NCBI RefSeq assembly: GCF_003590095.1
Contig: NC_039492.1
Coordinates: forward strand, 5,890,001-5,954,000
Direction of reading: 5' to 3'
Source: Trichoplusia ni
Lineage: Eukaryota; Arthropoda; Insecta; Lepidoptera; Noctuidae
Length of the DNA: 64,000 nucleotides
How positions within the stretch are numbered: the first letter of the stretch is position 1; each line of letters begins with the position of its first letter. Of this stretch, positions 9,741 to 21,146 are shown one piece after another. The notes under the pieces were generated by a model. That model did no database searches and was not told where the DNA came from. It saw only the letters and a program-made list of their open reading frames with translations. A program made the translations under genes and the position numbers.

Positions 9741-12700
9741 CGGTTACCAGCGACTGCCTTGCTAGACTACACGACACTTTTGCGAAATTAATTCATTTCT
9801 TTTCGTTCCTGGAAGCAGACACGAAAGTAATATGTGATTTAGTACCGTAACAAATGGATTTTGCGCAAAGTTTTTCGTTGTGTGTTGTACATTAAAATAT
9901 TTATCCGAAGGTAAAATAAAAGCGCGACTGTAACGCAATCATCTTGCGCATAACTGATGCAAATTGCAAGTGTCAGCAGAGTACTATGGGCGTAATCATT
10001 TTCAGTGTGTAATAAAAGTAATAAACCGGAATATTCAATTGGATGACGCGTGCAATCCGATTATTTGTTCTGAACAATTCTCCTAGTAAAGTTGAAATTT
10101 ACAGTGGGGAGAAGGTAGCATCGAGTAGGTACGTAGCATCGGTTTCGTTCGGGGCGGCTCGTAACTCACCTACAATTTATGTGCGTACGCCGGTGACGCG
10201 CTAAAAGATTAGTCGCCACCGATGCCTAGTGTACTTTGTTTACATCGTATTTCCAAACTTTGATACTAACATAACCCTTACCAAAACAAGAAATACTGCA
10301 GAACAAGTACATAAACCAATCGGAGAAGAAGAAATATGTACCTATTACGTGTAGTTACGGGGAAATGTACGTGTACGTTTTTCTTACTGCTATCATATTA
10401 ATCTTCCTAACGGTACGACGTTAGCTTAAACCTGGTTGGTATAAGAGGCCGGTTTAGAGTTTCTTCAGAACGTAAAAGTTCACTCTAAGAAGAAAGTCTG
10501 TACATATTTTAAGCAGTGTCGTATACGTTAAGTCAAAAAGCGGCGAGTGCATTTGACTCACTCGAAAGCAAAACAGCGAAACTTTATAGTATCTAAATCA
10601 CTTGTTTAAAAATGAACGCCCGGAACAACGGACGTGGGAAGTCGGGCCAAAGTTTACGACTATGAAGCAATCCGGTGTATGTACCAGCATTGAATTTGTT
10701 TCCGTCTGATTCCGCCCCGGCTATTGCATAGTTCACCAGCGGCGGAATACAAAATCAACTATCGCCACATCGAAACCATAACGAATGATTTGCGATGTAA
10801 CAGAGATAATCATGTTTACATTTCGCCTAATAGTGGCCCAGTGAAAGGGAACGCGGGTTAGGCATGTGGACGAACATGAAAATAGCTTGAACTTTGAACT
10901 TTTGACAAAAGCATATGTGTGCCTATTAGGACAGAAAAGCAGTCAAAGCTAAAAACATATCGATTCCTGACTTCACAATAAAATATTTCCCAATAATATA
11001 ATCAATTCAATTCTCTAATAACTCAAGCGTATACCATGTTTCCTCCTTTCCTCTTTGGCACTAAATATAGAAAACACGAGGCTATAAAAGCGGTTGTGAT
11101 GTATCGGACACAATTTTCTGGTGCCCAAGTGCCCGTAGATCGACGATAAAAGCTGCAATTGTTTTCATTTGACAACATGTTTGTGTTCCGACTGACAAAT
11201 GGCTTGTAAGATCGGTGCGACGTAAGAGTTTTACAGTGCTCGCGCGAATATTGACTGTCACTCATTTGGAGCAGAGTGCAGAATATTCCGATGCCGTTTT
11301 ACATTTTACAAGCTTTAAAAAAACTACACAAAAAGTTTGCATTCATGAAAATGTTGTGCAATTATAAAACGCACACAAACGAAATGTTTAGGATAATGCA
11401 TTTTGAAACCCAGATTTAGAGCATATTTCCCTCCATATTTAATTACTGGTTGGATTTTGTTGTTGGTTTTTATAGCAAAGCTTGAGCGCAGTAGAGCAAC
11501 TAAGCCAAAGACTAAATCCCAAAAGCACTCTGCAAAATTCTCTATATGAAAACTTATCCCTTGGTCCTAAGCGAAAAATCTTGCGTTTGTGTCCCACGGA
11601 GCAAGGATGAAAAGAGTAAATTTACTGTTCCATACTATTCTAATATGAAACTCTTGGAAGGTATTACGTGTTGTTCGACGTGCAAGTGCAAACTTTACCG
11701 TAAGATATGGAGTTGTTGGGAAATGACATCGATTATTTTTCATTTGATTTTTCTTATAAATTCTTCTCTCTCTCGTTTCTTTTTGATAAAATACTTGGAA
11801 AAAGTTGCAGTCAAGAAGGTCAGAAAAAACCTTAACTTTAATTTCGGAAAATATTGAGATATAGCGTCATATTTCTAATGTAGCTGATATTAAATTTCCC
11901 CTACAGGAAAACATAATATTATTATTAATATAACTCGTACAATAACTTAGCCTGTTTTAAAATATTGAAACAGTATTGCGACGCGTAATGAAACAAGCCA
12001 GATGCACAAAACATAGAATGTTCTTTATGGGACACGCTTTCGCTATTACATGTATCCAATTTGAGTGGAGCTGTCATATCGTACAAGAAATTGTAGTTTT
12101 CTGTAGAAATAAAGGGGGCACGGGAGATCAGCTTAAAATGGTAACAGTGGTTTTCTCGGTATGCTAGTGGGTGTTCAAGTTGGCTCAAGTATATGACACC
12201 GCAACGACTTCATACGTACTGACAAAAGAAACAGAAGACATTTCAAAGTTTACTAATTGAAACTGAATACTAATTGTTCAGAATCCATTGATTTATTGTA
12301 CGCAAAATTACAATTCCAAAAATGTTTAATATCATTTGTCTTCAATACGTACCAACCATACATTTAATTACTTGCGAGAGTAAAGACAATGAAATTAATA
12401 ATGTTTCTCGAGAATCACATAAGACAGCGACTTGTTAATGATAATAACTGAAATAATTTGAAGTTGTAAAACTTTACGCCGTTTATATTTCACGTTATAT
12501 TCGCAAGACGGGACATATTGCAATGATACTTAGTAGAAGTAATTAACAAAATGAATATGTGCTTAGGGGTCTGAGTCATTTATCATGGCGGCATCATAGC
12601 ATAACCTAACCCTAAATGTCTGAGAGTGATCTAGACACTTAGACACTCTGCAGCAAATAGGTTATGTAGGCTCTTACTCAACACGTCTGCCGAACGGTGA

Positions 12701-12970
12701 ACTACTAATGAATTGATAACTAACTTATCCATTTGATCGTTTAGGATGTACCTCTTAACAAACAAGTGTAAGGCTTAAGGTTACATCGGAAAACAATCGA
12801 ATATCGATTTCGTGACCATTACTAACGTACACAAAACACGAGATTTGCTTACATTGGATAACAATTGACGATGTATTCACAGAATTCGTACATGAAGTGA
12901 TTAAGCAATAATTGCGTCCTAAATTTTTATAGGTCATATCGATAGAATGGCTGTGGTCGAATTCATTACC
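9741..12970. other. Non-coding stretch, no recognisable gene
   Basis: The longest frame is 103 codons (11546-11857, +). It is cysteine-rich in the middle (CCSTCKC) with a hydrophobic stretch after it, but has no signal peptide or known domain. I do not call it a gene. No repeats recognised. Confidence 0.5.
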
Positions 12971-12973
12971 CTA

Positions 12974-13044
12974 TGGGGTTTGGAGTGGAGTGGGGAGGGG
13001 TGGACGGGACTTCATGGCGTCGAGAGCGGGGGGGGGGCGACGGG
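12974..13044 (+). repeat. G-rich tract with quadruplex potential
   Basis: Several G-tracts lie close together (GGGG, GGGG, GGGG and GGG, then a run of nine G at 13028-13036) on the + strand. Tract number and spacing fit the general pattern of sequences able to form a G-quadruplex. The pattern is suggestive only. Confidence 0.5.
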
Positions 13045-15073
13045 AATGTAATATCAGTAGAGTAGTGATATTGCGGTTTCTAGTCCGCGTGATACAGCCG
13101 TGGAGTCGCTCACATAATTGCTTGGATATTTAGAAACACAATTTGTAAAATTATTAACATTACATTCTATTATAATTAATTCCAATGTGCTAACATTGCG
13201 ATGTACTAAGAGGGCGAAGTTTTCGTTCGTGACGTCAGCTCCACTTGTGTGATTGACCTTCTACGGCTTGTAAACAGGTGGGTGTTGTGACTATATCAAC
13301 TGTCATAAACTCTTCGGGAATTTGTTTAGTTGTGGAAAAATGAGTTCATATTTATTTTCCTGACATTCAAATTAACTGGTAAAACCTACACCGCAAGCCC
13401 ACACTTCGACACTTCATTTGGAATATTTGCAGCAATTTTTTGGGAGTTTTAAAAAAATCGAAATTGTAACAATGCTTTATTTTCACTGAAACCCTTTTTA
13501 CTACAGCTAGAAATAATGTTAAAAATCATCAAAATAAATCCGTTGTATTGCAACAAGACTTTCATAACTTCAAAGATGGAACGCGAACAGAAAAGCTCTA
13601 AGATCAGAAATACAAGAACAACATAAAATCTCGGTCTTCTACTGAAATAATGTACTTTGTAACCCTAATAGCACTGCGACTGCGACACTACACCTCATAA
13701 CTATTTATGAATGACGTCTACAAAGAGACAAGACTGAATAAAATACATGTAGCGGTCAGATACTGGCAAAAATAAGTGCAGGTCGGTAAAGAAAAACAAA
13801 AGCAAGCGCTGATTTAGAGAAGAAAAAAAAATAGACGGATTAGGTTCTACTCGTGCGCATGTGTCGTTTGGAAAGTTTCTGTCTTGCAACACAAAAAGGA
13901 CATCGTTTATGTCTTTACGTCAGCTCATGATCACGAAGGATTACGATATTGAGTTTCCTAGTCGAATGATTTGAGGAATGCGCGTGAGTGTATCGAACAA
14001 TCGCCATTATAAACAAAATGGTACACATTGATAAATCTTCCTTGGTAATTTTAAATTTGCGAGTTTTAGTGCTGCCACCTACAATCTCTTTCCGGTCTGC
14101 ATTAGTTGTTGTTTTGGCTTCCAACTGACTGTTGCGTTAGATGTATAAATATCCAGAGGTGTTATCGAAACGATCCCACATTTTTATAATAGAATAAATA
14201 TTTCGTCGGATAGAAGTATTCTGGGCTTACGAAAGAATTTCGTTTTTGAGTGTTGCCCGCTCATTGATTATATCTCCGTATTAGCACGGCCAACAGTGTT
14301 TATTTGACACAGTTTTCTTTTGTAAATAGGTAAGTATTTGTGGAATTTCGGGAATCTTTCTTTTAATGCTTTGTAAATGAGATTGGAGTTGGTTACCAAA
14401 TTAGAAAACGATCGGTTTAACAGATAAAAAAGAACTTAATTATTTATAGTACAGTCTGTTGATTTCAGTTTAACCTAAAAACCTTGTTTTTCACTATAAT
14501 TTAACAAATGAATTCATAGTCTTCCACGCACAAACTCTACTACTGCAACTTCACGATTCTCCTTCATATCCAAATAGTTTGTATTACAATTTATTTATCA
14601 GTGTCCACTGCATATCTTTCGCTATCCTTCATAACTAATGCCAAGTGGGTCGGGTTGCAGTGCGCCCGCACACGCTCCGCGAGACCATTGCAAGGTCCAT
14701 CACTGTAATTATTTGTCTATTGTAGACATTACCTTAGCCTTTAATTACCTGAGTACCACCCTAAATAGGTAAGGGAAGGTAATAAGTAGGTTGTAAAACT
14801 GTATACTATTATGTAGATAACTATTTTTGTATTTTTTTATATTGTTTAAGCTTATTACTATCTACAACTGGATCTACAATAAGGGGCATTTTTAGGATTT
14901 CGCACCCAGAGGGTGGTAACGGAACACTTTTACTAAGGCCCGTCGTTCGTATGTCACCAGACTATACTATTATTGCTAGGCAGACAAAATCAAGATTAAG
15001 CAAAACTAGGTACAGGTAAACTTACAAATTTGATGGATTGGTTGAATAGACCATATTCTTAAGAAAGTTTTTT
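13045..15073. other. Non-coding stretch
   Basis: A perfect CRE-type octamer TGACGTCA lies at 13230-13237. Open frames are at most 69 codons. No repeat family is recognised before 15.07 kb. Confidence 0.5.
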
Positions 15074-15120
15074 TACGGATCCGTCAGTGTCCCGAGTCCA
15101 ACTCGCGCTTGACCGGTTTT
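15074..15120 (+). mobile_element. Fragment of a lepidopteran dispersed-repeat tail
   Basis: ACGGATCCGTCAGTGTCC then CGAGTCCAACTCGCGCTTGA then CCGGTTTT closely resembles a tail (ACGGAACCCTCAGTGCGCGA..., CGACTCGCACTTGACCGG) that I recall at the ends of many lepidopteran repeats. The recollection is from general familiarity, not a search. The element's body is not evident upstream. Confidence 0.5.
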
Positions 15121-16940
15121 CGCCATACGTAGTAATAGAAACATTTACAGATCAGAATCAGCAATGTGTTACATCTCCAAGACACACTAGACTAAACGTA
15201 TCGAGAAGACTTCAGTATGAATCATCACAAACATGTCCGTGACCATCGCAACAAATCAATTAATATAATCACAATTATAAATAGAACAGTAATGCACAAG
15301 TATTATCAGAACGTAGTAAGGGCAAGTTCTAACTACGCATAAATCCACAGTTATCAAATTAGTGTCATAACAACAGCGAGTTAATTAGATAACTTAGTAA
15401 TTTCACTGGCCGGTTAGAAATCAGTGCTCGGCTCGCGGTTACAGAGTTATCGAGTATGCGGGCGCAGGAAGCTAATTACTGATAAACAAGTCGTTGGTCG
15501 CATGCCTATTGACAGTTTGACTTAGGGGCTTAAACGTCATTCGAACTCGGCGCTCCGATCCGATACGATAGTCTTGTTCAAAACAACATAAGCGCAGTTC
15601 TGTGTTCATTTCGACGGACTAAAAATAGGCCCGTTATTTAAGAGCCAATTTGCGTAGGTGCCTATTTAAACAGACGTTACGACTATTTATTGTTTTCACA
15701 ACAAACTCAACGTGGACTATATTCACTTGTCATTAAATTTATATTTAACATTTCAACGACTTGATATTATTATAACAACAAAAGATTACATTTTCATATT
15801 CATAAATGTCAGATCCGAAACGAATGGATCCCACAAACGTATATTTCCCGGTTTCGACGATAAAGCCTGCGTACAATTGCCCCGATTTTGTTCTCTTTTA
15901 TCCTAAGTTTTATTATTTTAAAGTATTTTAATTAAAACTGACATTGTTTTGAGGAAGAAGATTATGACAAGCCGCCAGCTTGACGCAGACAAAAAGATAT
16001 CGTGAAATCCGCTTCGCTCGGCGCAGGGTTGGGTAAAGGGTCAAAATTATTCAAGTTTCCTTGGATGATTTAAATTTTTTAAACGATGCTAAATTGTCGT
16101 TAGCTTGCAAGAGGATTAGAAGAAAATGCATTGTCCCAGCAAATAAATCTTGAGGATGTTCGCGTTCTGGTTATGAATTTAATATTGTTACTGACAACAA
16201 ACGTAATCGATGCCATTAATATTTATGTATACAGTACTGTTTAACTTTGATCGTTGGCAGTTGTGATTCATGATCAAAATAATTTATGTGGCTTTAATAT
16301 ATTTCAGAACTTTTACATAATGGGAATCGACATAGTCATTACTATGTCGTCAGTGCTGATTATGTGAATGAAGTAAGAATGTTTTCCAAAAGCCAAATAA
16401 GACTGCGAATCGGATTTTCTCTTCGAAAATAAACAAAGAAAATAAATACTTTGATAAAGGCCAGTGTTACGTTAAATGGAATAAATGAAAGCCATTTATC
16501 ATCATTACACATTGAAACGAGGAACAATGTACGTTGTAACTATTCATGTTTTACGAGACTAAAATTAAAGACACACAAACTGTCAACCCTGTAACATCCG
16601 ACACTTCCGCAACTGACAAGCGGTGGGTATTGTTTCGCGCAGCAGAGCATTGGATCTATCCATTTCATTGTAGGGTTAAGTTTCCTACCCAACATTTTCT
16701 TCAAATACTTGACTTATTTACCATGTTATAAATTTATATTCTTGTTTACGCATTTAATATACATGTTCGATCAGGAATATTTTCTGATACCTATATATTT
16801 TCTATGTTAATATGAAGGTGGGAGTCGGTAGAAGTAATATTGCTTGGAGGAATGACGCAAGAAAGTGATTTATTTTTATTAGAGGGTATTAAATGATTTG
16901 TAAGCTAGTCTAATAAAAGCGGGTAAGTGTGAGTAGTGTG
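15121..16940. other. Non-coding stretch with one perfect hairpin
   Basis: CGACATAGT (16328-16336) and ACTATGTCG (16341-16349) form a perfect 9-bp stem with a 4-base loop. Otherwise AT-rich with open frames of at most 64 codons and no recognised motif. Confidence 0.5.
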
Positions 16941-16950
16941 ACAGCGTCCG

Positions 16951-16995
16951 CTCCGCTCCGCACTGCTCCGCTCCGCACTGCTCCGCTCCGCACCG
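16951..16995 (+). repeat. Minisatellite, three copies of a 15-base unit
   Basis: The unit CTCCGCTCCGCACTG repeats three times head to tail (the third copy ends CACCG). Because the unit is a multiple of three it yields a repeating APLRT pentapeptide in a 62-codon frame. The surrounding frame has no other sign of being coding, so this is probably an incidental frame. Confidence 0.8.
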
Positions 16996-18551
16996 CACAG
17001 CGTCGCTACGCTGACTCGTTCCACAGGATCATTGTTATTTATCTCGGTGCCTCCCCGCTTTTATTTGGTCCCTGTCCGCCTCGGTTTATTTGTCTTCGGG
17101 ATCTGAGGGTACATTAACGTATTTTTCTTCTCTATTAGGGAGACGGTCGTCGGCCCACCTTCAAACTTTGTACCGGGATCTACGAAATCCGAAACCCAAC
17201 GTTTGTTTACTTGTTTTTTATTTCCAAGATAAGTCAAATAAAAGTTGACGATTGATTGTATTGTTAGAGAGCTCGTAATCACAAGAAACAGGGGAAGTTT
17301 TGATGCGTTAAACCAAGAGTTAGTTCAGTTAACTGTTCGGCTATCAATGCGACTGAACCGAACTAAACTGCCAAACTTAGATATTTAAGTTACGACTGGT
17401 GATTAATATTTTTATATGTCCGTGTTGATCTCTAAATGTCTGGCCATTACGTTTTATTTATATGTACACACCGCATAACAGTTTCTTAGGAACACACACT
17501 GATTCATGTTGTAATAAATAGGTACACTATTTTAGGACGTCCTTCGCACGATTTCAGAGCGGCTGTTAACATGACTGGAAATTACCCGTGCTGATATTAA
17601 CCCAGAATCCGCTCCATTTACATAATACACTTTTTCAAGAATGAATTTATTAAATGAGTCACTATCCGTAGGCTGGCGTGTCTCACCAAACCGTAACAAA
17701 AGAAGCCAGTTAGTGATAAGGTCTGGTATAGGTAAATTAAGCGCAAAAGCTCCATTAGCCGCCTAGCTGTTTTAAAATTAAATTATCTCGAGCAATATCA
17801 GGCTAGGGAGTTACGAGCAAATTGCCAGAAAGAATAAATCCATTCTCGCGAATCGGTTGCATGAAAATTGCAACAGCAGGCAATAGCGGCGCGCCAGCGA
17901 AGCGCACAATTATAACGAGACGGTATAAATCAGAATGAGTTGTGGCATGTTATTAGGGCTATTCCACCACGAAATAGGAAGACGAAAGCGAGCTCGATGA
18001 AACTCGTAAACTGAACCGAGATGTTGCTTGCGCATTTTCAAAATAGATTTTTTGTCAAATGGAAATCTGTGTACTCCGTATTTTTATTTCCGAACCCACT
18101 AACAACTGACTCCGTACCCAAACAAGAGTACCTACAAGCCTTTTTGTAAATTCAAATGAATCGAGAACATAACACTTAAATTTTATTGTTTCCTCGAACA
18201 AAGCATTAGAATCGCATTAGGAGCAGGGCTCGAAGACGTCTTGAAAAACGTATCTTTGAATTTGCCTCGTACCGATTGTCAGCGTTCCTTTTGATTGCTT
18301 ATTATGTAGCAACGTTCGTAGGGTGCAATATTTTCTGTTACTCTCTCTTTTGATATTCGCCGTTAAAAAGGATCAAAAGCTTCGAGAGGCAGCGGATCCC
18401 GCCGAGGAATAGTTCCCATGCTCGTGAATACAAATAGATGCTTATGAGGACTTACCTTTTCGCAAATTATCTCCTGGCTACAAGGCGGCAACGTAACCTG
18501 AAAACAAAATTACATAGACAGCTTATTTAGTTTTAGTAGAACGGAGAATAT
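16996..18551. other. Non-coding stretch
   Basis: An imperfect inverted repeat (TTAGTTCAGTT 17320-17330 / AACCGAACTAA 17356-17366, one mismatch) is the only structure noted. No gene, RNA or repeat family recognised. Confidence 0.5.
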
Positions 18552-18650
18552 CATTGTCTGAGGATTCGAGACAATGTTGAATATCATTATCATCGATAGG
18601 TAGGTATATCGAAATGGAGGAATACTTTCATAAAAATATATTTTTATGAA
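18552..18650. repeat. Hairpin and 24-bp AT palindrome
   Basis: CATTGTCT (18552-18559) pairs with AGACAATG (18569-18576) across a 9-base loop. Some 50 bases on, 18627-18650 is a perfect 24-bp palindrome (TTCATAAAAATA and its complement). AT-rich palindromes of this size can extrude as cruciforms and are often unstable, but function cannot be inferred. Confidence 0.6.
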
Positions 18651-19620
18651 GTAATTGGGGACAGGTTATTGGTGTCTGAGAAAACATTTTATTGACGATA
18701 GATCGTTTGATTTAAGCGAATATTACTCGATTTATACAAGTTAATCCGATAGAAAAAAAACTTCTATAGAAGACAGAATTTTATACTATCGTGGGCAATT
18801 ATTGTGTCAAGTAAAATGTACATAGTATCATAAAAATGTTATTTTTTATTAGTTACCATTATAACGTAAAATAAATTACATTTTATATTAAACCAAAAGC
18901 TATACTCATTTACAATACTGTATTGTTATGTTTATCGCAAAAAAGCAAATCTCGAACCTTATCTAAAGCAGGGGTCATTCATGAAATAGTTTGATATTTT
19001 TGGTATTCCCCACAGGAATGTAAATGGAACAGTGAAATGGAAATTGACATATTTGGGAATCCACTGTGAATGGAAATTTTAAATTGAGTTGGAATCCCCC
19101 ACTGAAAATACGGTTATCACAATAATTATAAACTGTGCCCGGAATATAAAATTACCAGTTTACGTAAATTACCTGTAGGTACTACCGATTTCATTAAACG
19201 TTGGCTGAAATAGTAGTCAGGTTTCAGATAAAGTCCTCTAGTATCCAATAAGTAAAATTGACTCTACCTAAGATTAACGAACCCAATTTTACCAGCAAAC
19301 AAACGAAACAATTCGTTCTTATTGCAACATTTGTACGCTAGTTTACGAAACCATAAAATATGATAAGCATCAGGCAATGAGATTCAGACGGTATCCTATT
19401 TATTTGTATTTACGAGCAAATCGAGCCTTGACCCGCCGCCCGCCGCCCCGAGACCTGTACCTACCCGGGAAAACAACTTTTGTCAGATAAACACACTACA
19501 GCTGAATTCTTTTGTCGGGCGACTGAAGTGATTTATTGCCTAATATTAACTTGTAAAAGTCGATGACGAGCGAAGGAACGAGCGCATGTAGCGTGTAATC
19601 ACGGATAGTCGTGTTTAATA
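18651..19620. other. Non-coding AT-rich stretch
   Basis: Nothing recognisable. Stop codons are frequent in all frames until the minus-strand frame that begins near 19496. Confidence 0.5.
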
Positions 19621-20160
19621 AGAGCGGTTTGTCGGAATCGAAGCGGCGGCGGTGCATCGGGAGCTGGATGCGGGCGTATTGCCGGTCGCCGGTCGCCGCC
19701 GGTAAACAACGCTCATTCGGGCGGCAGCTGGGAGCTCGCCTGCATGCGACGCGCAATATCCCTCTTACAAAATAAAGGAATTCCCCGCGACAATCGTTCG
19801 CCTTCTTTACCCTCACCCGAGAAATACAAACGCACGCCTCCGAATGACTTTACAAAAATTTGCATGGCACCAGCTTTTTTTTCTCTATATTTTCACGTTC
19901 AGAAAAGCAATTTTTGTACGTCGCCCGCGATACGGAACGCGGGAAATTGCACTCGTTCCTCGGTGAGCGGAGAGAACAGTGGGAATGGAGTGGCACAGAG
20001 TATTGTGCCGAATAGAGGCGACCGATTGCTTTCGGCCAGCTTTATTGGCCGGTGCACTTCTGGAACTTTGATTATGTCTATACACAACGCCCAAAGACTT
20101 TTAACTAAGAGTTGGCTTTCTGTATTGCGAGTGAGTCTACATTGAAGTCTGGCAATTACG
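19621..20160. other. GC-rich patch with overlapping open frames
   Basis: The left part (19640-19765) is GC-rich with a small GCCGGTC repeat. The window's longest open frame (19744-20145, +, 133 codons) lies here, with minus-strand frames of 106, 69 and 89 codons over the same bases. Openness in several frames reflects low stop density rather than one coding frame. No domain, signal peptide or repeated periodicity is seen. A coding exon of an unknown gene cannot be excluded but is not supported. Confidence 0.35.
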
Positions 20161-20310
20161 GAGCTCATTATTTCTAATTTATGGAGTCTGGGTAGGTCTG
20201 GGAGCGTGTTGTGTTACAACACTACAGAGGTTTTAATGAATAATAGGATTACGTTTACAATGTTTAAGATCTTCTCTAAAAACCTATTGAAAAATTGAAT
20301 TAGTAATTAA

Positions 20311-20353
20311 TGAACGGAATTTTAATAGTAAAACACTATTAAAATTCCGTTCA
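20311..20353. repeat. Perfect 19-bp hairpin, 5-base loop
   Basis: TGAACGGAATTTTAATAGT (20311-20329) is followed by AAAAC and then its exact reverse complement (20335-20353). This is the longest perfect hairpin seen outside a recognised mobile element. The loop is short for a microRNA precursor, and the perfect pairing suggests a recent inverted duplication or a selected structure. No matching sequence was noticed elsewhere in the window. Confidence 0.8.
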
Positions 20354-20764
20354 AATGTGTAACTTCCCGTATCGCTATCAAGTGAAACTGGATTAAACCG
20401 AGTTTTATTATCATTTTGATTCAGCAGAAGAGTTTCGCTGCAGCCGGAGTTATTCTCCGATGTTGTTGGATTCAATTAGAGCGCTGGGCCGCGCACTGCG
20501 TCACACTGTACTGAATTATCTTAATTACGCGCCTCAGGACAACAAAGTAACTGCTAATTAATTTAATCTACTAAATACGACATTTTTTTAATAAAATCTT
20601 ATAATATGTTCATCAATGTGAAAAATAAAAATAAAACATGCTTCTTTTCAGAGCTACCCATAAAAAAAACTGAACGAGAAATTTTATGAATGAAATTATG
20701 AATAATGGTTCAATTTTTGGTACATATCCAGGAGAACTTTATAGTATACGCATGACAGGAGTAC
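20354..20764. other. Non-coding stretch
   Basis: AT-rich with no recognised feature between two hairpins. A minus-strand frame (20284-20475, 63 codons) overlaps the hairpin and is not considered coding. Confidence 0.5.
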
Positions 20765-20804
20765 GTACTCGTTGTTGTAAGATAAATCTCATAACAACGA
20801 GTAC
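20765..20804. repeat. Hairpin with 12-bp perfect outer stem
   Basis: GTACTCGTTGTT (20765-20776) pairs exactly with AACAACGAGTAC (20793-20804). The stem continues inward through one G-T wobble, one T-A pair, one mismatch and three more pairs to a TAAA loop. The resulting 40-base hairpin is compact; it is shorter than typical insect microRNA precursors. Confidence 0.65.
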
Positions 20805-21123
20805 ATAATATAAATTTTTAAGTGTATATTTTAGTTTAATGATGTTTATTTGAAAATCTAATATAATGACAAAAACGAAAGAAAAGTAGAACGAACTGAC
20901 GAAAAAAATACTTGAATAAAATCTCGAACCTAAATAATATAAAACTAGATAAGTAAGCGAAGAAACTGTACCAAATACGGTAGAAAATGATTCACACAAC
21001 GCTTTTACTGTACCGTAACAGGTTTAAATATTCATTTACCTGATTATAACGTACTGTAGCTGTAATTCTGTAAGATTCATGCACACTACATCGCTATCTC
21101 GCTATTCTCTGACCAAACTAAAT

Positions 21124-21146
21124 AATCATTTCGAAGAGAAATGATT
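21124..21146. repeat. Perfect 9-bp hairpin
   Basis: AATCATTTC and GAAATGATT flank a 5-base loop (GAAGA). It is the third hairpin in 850 bases (20.3, 20.8 and 21.1 kb). Confidence 0.55.

Noticed and set aside
12601..12620. Telomeric TTAGG/CCTAA repeats
   Set aside because: Only about two adjacent units are present (AACCTAACCCTAA), consistent with chance.
19253..19275. Resemblance to miR-929 (AAATTGACTCTA)
   Set aside because: The match stops after 12 bases and no hairpin partner follows; such short matches occur by chance.
20036..20052. CCAGCTTTATTGGCCGG as a third copy of the 29.7/32.9-kb module
   Set aside because: Similarity to 32918-32933 is only 16 bases with a gap and does not extend to the diagnostic core.
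19744..20145. The longest open frame (133 codons, +) as a gene
   Set aside because: Minus-strand frames of up to 106 codons overlap the same GC-richer bases, and no domain, signal peptide or start context supports coding.
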